Positions 57,486 to 64,000 of a stretch of DNA of 64,000 nucleotides are shown piece by piece. Within the stretch, counting starts at the first letter, position 1; each line of letters starts with the position of its first letter. Below the pieces are notes generated by a model, which was not told the origin of the DNA, searched no databases, and saw only the letters and a program-made list of their open reading frames with translations. The stretch is taken from assembly GCF_900105115.1 (NCBI RefSeq), contig NZ_FNRV01000001.1, positions 5,130,501 through 5,194,500 on the forward strand, read 5' to 3'. Origin of the DNA: Pseudomonas mohnii (GTDB lineage Bacteria > Pseudomonadota > Gammaproteobacteria > Pseudomonadales > Pseudomonadaceae). A program made the position numbers and the translations under genes.

Positions 57486-58612
57486 TCTTCACCGACTCTG
57501 TAGCCGTGTCCGGTGTTCGTCGCACTGAGGACGGCTATCTCGTCGCAGAGGCTCGCGTCGCCCGCACGGGCATTCAGGACTACCTCGGCACCGAGATTGA
57601 CCCTGATAACGAACACGGTCTGCGCGACAAGCCGATTGTTCGCGTCTACCGACCTGAAAGCGCCGTCTTTCACGCTGACGCCATGCATTCCTATGCCTAC
57701 CGCCCCATGACCAATGGCCACCCGGGTGGTGATGGCGTCAATTCCAAAAACTGGAAGGACGTCGCCATTGGCCAAACCGGTGGCGAAGTTGTTCGCGACG
57801 GCCAGTTCGTCAAGGTGCCGCTGGTGCTGATGGACGCCAGCGCAATCGCCGACTACGAGTCAGGCAAGCGTGAGCTGTCCATGGGGTACGGCGCTGAAGT
57901 CGTGTTTCAGGACGGCGTATCGCCGGAAGGGGAGGCGTTCGATTGCTTCCTCGGCCCCATGAAAATGAATCACCTCAGTCTTGAGCATCGCGCTCGGGGC
58001 GGCGAACACCTTCGCATCGGTGACAACCAACCAAACACCCCCACAGGAGGCCATGACATGGCTGATTCACTGCGTACGGTCATCGTTGATGGCCTGTCCG
58101 TCCAGACGACCGATCAAGGCGCCCAGGCAATCGACAAGCTGACCAAGCAGCTGGCCGATGCCGGGGTAAACATCAAGACGCTGACTGATGCGCACGCCGC
58201 AGCACTGGCTGCCAAAGACGGCGAACTGGCCAAGAAGGACGCCGAGATCGACGACCTCAGGGCCAAGCAGCTCAACGATGCCGACATCGACAAGCGCGTC
58301 ACCGCCCGCGCCGACCTGATCACCAAAGCGAAGTCCATCGCTGACGCCGACTACACCGGCAAGAGCGATGCCGAAATCCGCAAGGCTGTCGTGGTCGCCA
58401 AGCTTGGCGACGCAGCGGTGGCTGGCAAGGCCGATGCCTACGTCGACGCGCGCTTCGAGATCCTTGTCGAGGATGCAGCCAAGAACCCGGCCAATGACCC
58501 GTTCCGTCAACACATGATTCACCAGGACGGCAGCACCGTCCGCAATGAATCGGAAAAAGCGCGTCTGCAGATGATTGCCGACATGCAGACCGCCCACCAG
58601 CCGAAGGCATAA
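57482..58612 (+). CDS. DUF2213 prohead protease/scaffold-like protein
   Basis: 376 residues. The N-terminal DUF2213 domain (about 1-190: YRPMTNGHPGGDGVNSKNWK, KRELSMGYGAEVVF, HLSLEHRARGG) is a serine-protease-like capsid maturation fold. The remainder (about 200-376) is a charged, helical region (LAAKDGELAKKDAEIDDLRA) typical of a scaffold. Fusion of protease and scaffold is common in this head type. It lies between portal and capsid decoration genes. Confidence 0.85.
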   Translation: MIFTDSVAVSGVRRTEDGYLVAEARVARTGIQDYLGTEIDPDNEHGLRDKPIVRVYRPESAVFHADAMHSYAYRPMTNGHPGGDGVNSKNWKDVAIGQTGGEVVRDGQFVKVPLVLMDASAIADYESGKRELSMGYGAEVVFQDGVSPEGEAFDCFLGPMKMNHLSLEHRARGGEHLRIGDNQPNTPTGGHDMADSLRTVIVDGLSVQTTDQGAQAIDKLTKQLADAGVNIKTLTDAHAAALAAKDGELAKKDAEIDDLRAKQLNDADIDKRVTARADLITKAKSIADADYTGKSDAEIRKAVVVAKLGDAAVAGKADAYVDARFEILVEDAAKNPANDPFRQHMIHQDGSTVRNESEKARLQMIADMQTAHQPKA

Positions 58613-58623
58613 GGAGCACAGCA

Positions 58624-59103
58624 ATGGCTACTTACCAAACCAACTACACCAACGCCCCAGCTAAGGGCGTTCCCGGCCTGGTCGCCAACGAAGAGAAGTG
58701 CAACAAGATCAGCCGCACTGTTTCGAACGCTGAAGGCATTGTCTTCGGCGCGCCCGGCTTCCGTGTGGCCGGCGCAGGCAACGATCACAAGATCGCGGCC
58801 ACTGGCACCTTGTTCCTCGGCCTCGCCGTCCTGAGCGCTGCCGTTCCACCGGTTGCCACTGGCTCAACGCTGATCGATGGCTACCCGCAAGACTTCACTG
58901 GCTCGTTCATGACTGACGGCCAGATGTACGTCACTGCCGGCGCCTCTGTAGTGCCGGGCGATGACGTGTACTACGTCGCCGCTACCAATCGCTACACCAC
59001 GACTGCCGCCGCCGGCGCCGTGTTGATCCCGGGCGCTTTCTTCGACACCACTGGTGCGAACGGCGACATCGTTGAAATCTCCCTCAAACATCGGAGCGCT
59101 TAA
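58624..59103 (+). CDS. structural cement protein (Gp24-like)
   Basis: 159 residues, beta-rich, starting MATYQTNYTNAPAKGVPGLV. AVPPVATGSTLIDGYPQDFT and TDGQMYVTAGASVVPGDDVY are typical of phage cement/decoration proteins preceding the major capsid. AAGGAG is 9 bp upstream of the ATG. It should stabilise the capsid surface. Confidence 0.8.
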   Translation: MATYQTNYTNAPAKGVPGLVANEEKCNKISRTVSNAEGIVFGAPGFRVAGAGNDHKIAATGTLFLGLAVLSAAVPPVATGSTLIDGYPQDFTGSFMTDGQMYVTAGASVVPGDDVYYVAATNRYTTTAAAGAVLIPGAFFDTTGANGDIVEISLKHRSA

Positions 59104-59104
59104 C

Positions 59105-60067
59105 ATGCCTCAAGTTTTCGAAGACGCTCAGTCGGCGTTCCCGTTTGTCCTGGCCCAGGGCCGGAACATCGAAACGCGCATTTACACGCGCCGCTACCCG
59201 GCGTTCAACTACGCGGCCAGCATCCCGGTAGTAACCGAGGGCGCTCCGTGGGCCATCGGCACCACCTTCTTCACTGTCGATACCGTCGGCGAAGCGAAGT
59301 TCTTGTCTGGCTCTGGCACCGACATGCCGTTCAACTCGGCCACCCACGACCAGGCGTCGCATGACTTCGCCATGATCGGCTCCGGCTGGGAATGGAACCT
59401 GGAAGAAGTGAATCAGGCTCAGCTGTACGGCATCAACCTGAGCGGCACCAAGGCTGATTCTGCCGCTGACAAGGTCGAGCGACTGCTGAACAACATTGCC
59501 TTCGTGGGTAGCACCGAGAAGCGCTGGACCGGCCTCCTGAACGACACCAACGTTTCGCGCGTTGATGCGGCATCTACCGGCACTGGCAGTTCGACCTTCT
59601 GGCCGAACAAAAACCCGGATCAGATCCTGGACGATGTGAACGGTGTTCTGGGTAGCATCCGAACCAATACTGGCGAGGTTGAGTGGGCTGACACTCTGCG
59701 CCTGCCTCCTGATGCTTTCCGCCACATTGCCACGCGTCGCATGGGTGCAGGTGATGGCTTCATGACGGTCCTGGAGTACCTGCGCAAGAACAACATTTAC
59801 ACGGCAGAAACCGGTTTGCCGCTGGATATCGCGCCACTGCGTGAGGCTCGCAACGCCTCCTCGGATGGTGGCGGTCGCCTGGTTGCTTACCGGAAGGACC
59901 CCGAAGTGGTTCGCTTCCACCTGCCAATGCCGCGCCGCGTACTGTCCCCGCGCCAGAAGTCGATCATGGGCTTCGAAACCGGGATCATCGCGCGCACCGG
60001 TGGCACCGAGATTCGTCTTCCGGGCGCCGTGGCATACCTCGACGAAATCACCCCACCAGTAGCCTGA
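59105..60067 (+). CDS. major capsid protein (DUF2184)
   Basis: 320 residues starting MPQVFEDAQSAFPFVLAQGR. MIGSGWEWNLEEVNQAQLYG and the C-terminal RVLSPRQKSIMGFETGIIAR are conserved blocks of DUF2184 capsids, a variant HK97 fold. It is between the cement protein and connector genes, the expected place. The chosen start follows the preceding stop by 1 bp. Confidence 0.9.
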   Translation: MPQVFEDAQSAFPFVLAQGRNIETRIYTRRYPAFNYAASIPVVTEGAPWAIGTTFFTVDTVGEAKFLSGSGTDMPFNSATHDQASHDFAMIGSGWEWNLEEVNQAQLYGINLSGTKADSAADKVERLLNNIAFVGSTEKRWTGLLNDTNVSRVDAASTGTGSSTFWPNKNPDQILDDVNGVLGSIRTNTGEVEWADTLRLPPDAFRHIATRRMGAGDGFMTVLEYLRKNNIYTAETGLPLDIAPLREARNASSDGGGRLVAYRKDPEVVRFHLPMPRRVLSPRQKSIMGFETGIIARTGGTEIRLPGAVAYLDEITPPVA

Positions 60068-60079
60068 TAGGAGTACGTC

Positions 60080-60469
60080 ATGAAAGTGACCAACAACTCG
60101 AAGGCGTTACAGGGTGTGCACACCGCCTTGGGCGTCGTTTACATCCAGCCAGGCGAAACCAAGGATGTCGACCTGACCTCCGCCGGCCACAAGGGCGCAT
60201 CCCGCCTGTCGTTCCTGAAGGTCGAGGGCAAGGCTCCTGCCGAAAACAGCGACGAGAAAGATGAGCTGCTCGCCAAGCTGAAGGCGCTGGGCATCGACGC
60301 TGCCGGCAATAGCAAGCCCGAGACCCTGCGCAAGAAGCTTGAAGAAGCCGAAGCGGCTCAGGCCGAAAAGCAGAAGGTCATCGACGAGCTGACCGCGCTG
60401 AACGTCCAGTTCGACCCAGAAGCAAATCTGGAAGCCCTGCAAGGCGCACTCGCCGCTGCCAAGGCGTAA
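60080..60469 (+). CDS. head accessory protein with Ala/Glu coiled coil
   Basis: 129 residues. An N-terminal beta segment (VTNNSKALQGVHTALGVVYI) precedes a helical C terminus with two SAP/HeH-like repeats (LLAKLKALGIDAAGNSKPET and a similar QFDPEANLEALQGALAAAKA). Located between capsid and connector genes. Role not known; possibly head decoration or connector assembly. Confidence 0.65.
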   Translation: MKVTNNSKALQGVHTALGVVYIQPGETKDVDLTSAGHKGASRLSFLKVEGKAPAENSDEKDELLAKLKALGIDAAGNSKPETLRKKLEEAEAAQAEKQKVIDELTALNVQFDPEANLEALQGALAAAKA

Positions 60470-60520
60470 CACCCCGCAAAACCCGGAGCGCTGGTCGCTC
60501 CACCTATTCGAGACAATCCG

Positions 60521-61042
60521 ATGCCTGAATTCTACGGAACCGTTGCCGCGGCGGACGCCTATCACCTTGCGCGTGCAAATGCGGCCTGGACTGGTGATGA
60601 CACTGCAAAACAGGCGGCACTGCTCAGGGCATCGGTCTACATCGACGGCCGCTATCGGAAGCTGCTCGCTTCTGGCGCCTGGCAGTCATTGTTCCCCGGC
60701 GTGAAGACTGAGGGCAGAGGGCAAACCAGGGAGTGGCCGCGCACCGGTGCCGAGGATTATGAAGGGCATGCAATCGAGCCCGACCAGGTCCCGGTAGAAG
60801 TCGAAAATGCGACCTTCGAAGCCGCGCTACGCGAGTTGGCCTCGCCCGGCAGCCTCAGTCCTGATTTCGTTGCTGCTCAAACCATCAAGCGCGAAAAGGT
60901 CGGGCCGCTGGAGACCGAGTTTGCCGTCGGCAACGGCGCTGACGCTGCAGGCTCCGTTCGCCCGGTCATTAGCACGATCGACGAGATGATTGCTCCGGTT
61001 CTGGTCGCACGGTATGCGCTCCCCGCGGTGTTCGTTGTATGA
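60521..61042 (+). CDS. head-tail connector (DnaT-like ssDNA-binding-protein family)
   Basis: 173 residues starting MPEFYGTVAAADAYHLARAN. AALLRASVYIDGRYRKLLAS and ELASPGSLSPDFVAAQTIKR match the DnaT_2 family, which despite its name is a connector/adaptor protein in siphoviruses. It precedes the head-morphogenesis gene with an ATGA overlap. Confidence 0.78.
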   Translation: MPEFYGTVAAADAYHLARANAAWTGDDTAKQAALLRASVYIDGRYRKLLASGAWQSLFPGVKTEGRGQTREWPRTGAEDYEGHAIEPDQVPVEVENATFEAALRELASPGSLSPDFVAAQTIKREKVGPLETEFAVGNGADAAGSVRPVISTIDEMIAPVLVARYALPAVFVV

Positions 61043-62061
61043 ATGCAGCCGAGATACTCCAGAAGGTCGAGGCCATGGAGCCCGGCATGCAGAAGGCCTA
61101 TCTCGATTCGGTGCGCGCCACAGTTGATACGGCCACTGTCATTGAAGTGGAGCGCCTGCTGGCTGCCGAAGATGAAAATGGGCTGGTCAAGCTGCTGAGC
61201 ATGGGCGCAATGGCGCTCCTGATCGAGTCAGTACGGTCTTCGTTCATCGCTGGTGGTCGATTCGAGATGGTGGCCATCTTCATTCCGCAGGCTGATCGAG
61301 AGGTTGTGGGTCGCAAAGAGTTCGACGTCACCAGCGCCGAGGCCAGCAATTGGTTGGCGCGCCAGGTTGCCGAAACACGCAGCACGACCACGGATAACGT
61401 TCGCGAAGCCATACGATCCGTGATGAGTTCGCGCCGGGTCATCGGCGGTCCTCAGGCGGTTGTTCGCACAAACCGCCAGGCCGCGCTTGATCTGATTGGG
61501 AGGGTGAGCCCGCAGACTGGCGTGCGCTCCGGCGGAGTCGTAGGGCTTCCCGGTAACTTTGCCCAGTTTGTCGTCAATGCCCGTCGCCAGTTACTCAGCG
61601 GAGACCCGGCGCAGCTCAGGCAGTACCTGAGCCGCACGCGGCGTGACCGTCGATTCGACGGCATCGTGAGCCGCGCCATTGCGGCAGGAAAGCCGGTGGC
61701 AGCCAAAGACGTGGACAAGATCGCCGGGCGCTACTCGGAGCGATTGCTGAAAACCCACTCGGAAATGCTGGCTCGCACCCTGGCTCACGAGTCGCTCAAT
61801 GCTGGGCGCGACCAAGCATGGGAGCAGTTGGTGGAGCAGGGCATTGCACGAGAGCGAGTTGAAAAGGAATGGCGTGATCGCAATGACGAGAAGGTCCGCA
61901 ACAGCCACCGCTACATGCGCGGGCAGCGGACCAAGCTTGGGCAGGCATTCCAAACCAGCAGCGGCGCGCTGCTGCGGTTCCCGGGCGATTCAAGCCTGGG
62001 CGCCGGTTATGACGAAACAGCCAACTGCCGGTGCATCTGCATCTACCACCTGAAGGAATGA
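61039..62061 (+). CDS. phage head morphogenesis protein (SPP1 gp7/MuF-like)
   Basis: 340 residues. The C-terminal MuF domain has ARTLAHESLNAGRDQAWEQL, RNSHRYMRGQ and the end AGYDETANCRCICIYH, the typical cysteine-containing tail. It is incorporated into proheads at the portal vertex. It lies after the capsid rather than next to the portal, which is less common. Confidence 0.85.
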   Translation: MNAAEILQKVEAMEPGMQKAYLDSVRATVDTATVIEVERLLAAEDENGLVKLLSMGAMALLIESVRSSFIAGGRFEMVAIFIPQADREVVGRKEFDVTSAEASNWLARQVAETRSTTTDNVREAIRSVMSSRRVIGGPQAVVRTNRQAALDLIGRVSPQTGVRSGGVVGLPGNFAQFVVNARRQLLSGDPAQLRQYLSRTRRDRRFDGIVSRAIAAGKPVAAKDVDKIAGRYSERLLKTHSEMLARTLAHESLNAGRDQAWEQLVEQGIARERVEKEWRDRNDEKVRNSHRYMRGQRTKLGQAFQTSSGALLRFPGDSSLGAGYDETANCRCICIYHLKE

Positions 62062-62064
62062 CCC

Positions 62065-62454
62065 ATGCCCGACATTTACGACCGGAGCAAAGCTCTGGCG
62101 GTGCGGATGCTCGCGCCTCGCAGCAAAGGCGGAAAGGGTTTGGAGATGACGCTGACCAAATCAGTCAAGGGGCCGAGAGATCCTGATACCGGCGGCGCGG
62201 CAACCGTAAATACGAACCACGAAGGCTCAGCATTCCGCGACACCTATGAGCAGAAGGACATTGACGGCACGGCGATCAAGGTCGGCGACGTCAAGCTACT
62301 GGTCTCTCCGGTGAAGCTCGATGGTGCCGATATGCCGCAGCCTTCCACTCAAGACAAAATTCTGTTCGACGGCAGGCTCTACACCGTCATCCAGGTCAAT
62401 CCTTGGAATTACGCCGGCCTCGCGGTCGGCTTTGAAGTGCAGGCGAGGGCGTAA
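62065..62454 (+). CDS. head-tail joining protein
   Basis: 129 residues starting MPDIYDRSKALAVRMLAPRS. Beta-rich middle (DGTAIKVGDVKLLVSPVKLD, DKILFDGRLYTVIQVNPWNY) resembles stopper/neck proteins that sit under the connector. Overlaps the next gene by 1 bp (TAATG). Confidence 0.7.
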   Translation: MPDIYDRSKALAVRMLAPRSKGGKGLEMTLTKSVKGPRDPDTGGAATVNTNHEGSAFRDTYEQKDIDGTAIKVGDVKLLVSPVKLDGADMPQPSTQDKILFDGRLYTVIQVNPWNYAGLAVGFEVQARA

Positions 62455-62900
62455 TGGCTGAGAAAGTCCACCACATGACCGCCAGATATGGCGGCCTGAA
62501 CGGGTCATTTTCCGAAACCTTGCGCCAGTACCGTGATCAGACCCTGGCTGACATGGATGAGATATTCCAAAGGGTTGTTATTGAGATCGGCACAACCCTG
62601 ATTCGGCTTTCTCCGGTGGACACCGGGCGTTTCCGGGGGAACTGGCAGTTCACTATCGACTCCCCTGCGTCGGCCAGCCTCGACAACTACGACAAGGAAG
62701 GCCATCAGACCATCGCGGAGCTTGTTGGTGGTGTGCAATCCCTGACCTACGGCCAGACAGCCTACCTCGTTAACAACCTGATCTATGCGATCCCGCTGGA
62801 GTATGGCCATAGCCAGCAAGCGCCGGCCGGCATGGTGCGAATCACAAAGGAAAGCTTTCAGGCCATTGTCGAGCAGGTCGTACGGGAGGTTTCAGGATGA
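62454..62900 (+). CDS. HK97 gp10-like tail-completion protein
   Basis: 148 residues. SPVDTGRFRGNWQFTIDSPA and LVNNLIYAIPLEYGHSQQAP are hallmarks of the gp10/tail-completion family (RSPVDTGxLRxS...YAxxxEYG). It joins tail to head. ATGA overlap with the tail-terminator gene. Confidence 0.85.
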   Translation: MAEKVHHMTARYGGLNGSFSETLRQYRDQTLADMDEIFQRVVIEIGTTLIRLSPVDTGRFRGNWQFTIDSPASASLDNYDKEGHQTIAELVGGVQSLTYGQTAYLVNNLIYAIPLEYGHSQQAPAGMVRITKESFQAIVEQVVREVSG

Positions 62901-63310
62901 GCCATGCTCGCGCACGCCGCGCTATCGAGGTGAAGCTCGACGCATGGGCCGAGGCAGAAGGGCTCATGGTCGCCCATGGTGCGGAGCCATTCGACCCGCC
63001 GGAAGGCCAGGTCTATTTGCGAGCCTTCTTGATCCCGGCAAGCACCACATGCCGCTACCTGAATGCGAGCGAGCTTGAGTACAGCGGCATCTATCAGGTC
63101 AGCATCATCACCCCGATCGATCAGCTGATCTCTGTGCCTGAACAAATCATCGATCAGCTATCAGCGCTTTTCCCGCTCGACTCTCTGCTGGATAGGGCTG
63201 GCTTTCTCGGCCAGGTCTCCGCTCCCGTCGAGCAGGGCCCCACCATCACGGAGCCGGATAGATACACGGTTCCTGCGTCTTTCACCTACCGTGGAAGCGC
63301 TGCGCCATAG
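62897..63310 (+). CDS. tail terminator protein (DUF4128)
   Basis: 137 residues starting MSHARARRAIEVKLDAWAEA. VYLRAFLIPASTTCRYLNAS, GIYQVSIITPID and TITEPDRYTVPASFTYRG follow the DUF4128/lambda gpU pattern. It caps the tail tube. It lies immediately before the tail-tube genes. Confidence 0.82.
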   Translation: MSHARARRAIEVKLDAWAEAEGLMVAHGAEPFDPPEGQVYLRAFLIPASTTCRYLNASELEYSGIYQVSIITPIDQLISVPEQIIDQLSALFPLDSLLDRAGFLGQVSAPVEQGPTITEPDRYTVPASFTYRGSAAP

Positions 63311-63319
63311 GGCAGAGCA

Positions 63320-63775
63320 ATGCAAAAACGTATCCCTCTACCCAATGGAACGACGATCTGGGTCAGCCCGGCCGTTACTCCCGGCACATTCGCCCCGCCT
63401 GGCCCGACGGACGCAAGCTGGATTGAAGTGCAGAAGGTCACCGCACTGACCCACTCGGGTGGCGATGAGAAGTTTTCCACCCATTCACCGCTGGGCAGTT
63501 ATGAAGATGTGCGCACACCTGCCGGTCGCAACCTGATGGATATCCAGTTGAGCTTTGAGGATGCGCCAGATTCTGCCTACGCGGCAGCAATCGCGCAGGG
63601 CATGGATGCCCGGGCGGCGCTGGCCTGGAAGTTCAAGCTGCCAGGCGGCCTGACCAATATCGTTTTCGCCGGCTATGCAAGCGGCGCAATGCTCCCGGTC
63701 CTTGATCGAAACCAGCTCATGACTATCGCCATCACCATCGCCGTGATCGGCACGCCGAAACGCATCACCACCTGA
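63320..63775 (+). CDS. phage tail tube protein
   Basis: 151 residues starting MQKRIPLPNGTTIWVSPAVT. SGGDEKFSTHSPLGSYEDVR and a beta-rich C terminus match tail-tube proteins of the lambda gpV type. It is followed 69 bp later by a gene with a similar N terminus. Ribosome site weak. Confidence 0.75.
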   Translation: MQKRIPLPNGTTIWVSPAVTPGTFAPPGPTDASWIEVQKVTALTHSGGDEKFSTHSPLGSYEDVRTPAGRNLMDIQLSFEDAPDSAYAAAIAQGMDARAALAWKFKLPGGLTNIVFAGYASGAMLPVLDRNQLMTIAITIAVIGTPKRITT

Positions 63776-63844
63776 CCCGCTCCGCCCAGCAAACCCCATA
63801 CCCGCAAGCGCGGGCACTCGTTTACATAAAGAGGTAATACCCCC

Positions 63845-64000
63845 ATGGCTACTCGTATTGCGCTGCCGAACGGCGCGACTATGGAACTCGCAGTCAGCTT
63901 TTCTACTGCAAAACTGATCACCGCCATCAGTAACGCGAACCCCGCTGTAGCGAGCGCTACAGGTAACGGCCTGGCTGATGGCGATATCGTTCTTCTCCAG
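63845..64000 (+). CDS. tail protein, 3' end outside window
   Basis: First 52 residues of a gene starting MATRIALPNGATMELAVSFS, with AAAGAGG upstream. The opening RIALPNGAT resembles RIPLPNGTT of the upstream tail-tube gene, suggesting a related tail-tube domain or a shared leader. The frame runs off the right edge. Confidence 0.7.
   Translation, partial: MATRIALPNGATMELAVSFSTAKLITAISNANPAVASATGNGLADGDIVLLQ

Larger units (their letters stand above)
27973..64000. mobile_element. lambdoid-organised siphovirus prophage, right end outside window
   Basis: A tyrosine integrase and excisionase at the left, a mainly leftward accessory arm (28-44 kb), an S24 repressor/Cro/CII immunity region (44.4-46.3 kb), then rightward replication, nin, late-promoter, lysis, packaging, head and tail genes define a complete prophage left part. 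Gene order and the short overlaps (ATGA, TGATG) are typical of temperate siphoviruses. No transposase and no right attachment site were seen; tail genes continue past 64000. Confidence 0.95.

Overview
The window is a piece of a Pseudomonas chromosome, most likely of the P. fluorescens group. It is GC-rich, has typical Pseudomonas REP pairs (arms like GGAGCGAGC-TGCTCGC), and carries Pseudomonas-type galactonate, ETF/ETF-QO and NAGGN osmolyte genes. From about 28 kb to the right edge the DNA is a siphovirus-type prophage whose right end lies outside the window.

Chromosomal part (1-27972). A truncated PfkB sugar kinase is followed by a small secreted protein, an MFS transporter and a GNAT acetyltransferase. 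Next is a D-galactonate catabolic operon (dgoK-dgoA-dgoD-dgoT) with an IclR-type regulator downstream; its promoter carries palindromic operators. ETF-ubiquinone oxidoreductase is divergent from etfB-etfA, and a CAAACGTTTG site of PsrA type abuts the ETF-QO promoter. Then come a periplasmic solute-binding-like protein, a lipoprotein/OmpA pair, a MocR-type regulator, small exported or cysteine-cluster proteins, a START-domain protein, an LTA-synthase-like sulfatase, an SDR, YnfA, a CsrA/Rsm paralogue and YheU. The arm ends with the leftward operon asnO-ngs-M42 peptidase, which makes the osmoprotectant N-acetylglutaminylglutamine amide (NAGGN).

Prophage (about 27973 to beyond 64000). A tyrosine integrase lies 38 bp upstream of the asnO start codon, so the phage sits in the promoter region of the NAGGN operon. 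The long left arm reads mostly leftward: int, xis, a methyltransferase, an ASCH-like protein, Lar-type antirestriction, a PP-loop (PAPS-reductase-like) protein, tandem-domain DNA-binding proteins, YqaJ exonuclease with a putative annealing protein, many small unknown genes, a DUF1654 gene under repressor-like operators, and a YafO-type toxin with an unfamiliar partner. The immunity region (S24 repressor / Cro / CII-like) sits near 45.3 kb. From there the phage reads rightward: KilA-N protein, DUF1376/DnaT-like and DnaC-like replication proteins, NinB, NinG, a Q-position protein, a late promoter followed by two intrinsic terminators, two holin-like proteins, a metallopeptidase-like protein, terminase, portal, head, connector and tail-tube genes.

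The most interesting signals are: (1) three copies of a 36-bp inverted repeat with invariant 9-18-9 geometry, each oriented with its neighbouring gene; (2) a YafO-family toxin paired with a 167-aa protein that does not look like YafN; (3) a portal protein with a C-terminal 2H-phosphoesterase domain resembling anti-CBASS Acb1; (4) a repressor operator family shared by the cI/cro region and a distant DUF1654 promoter, where one palindrome exactly fills the 17-bp spacer; and (5) the prophage insertion in front of the NAGGN operon.
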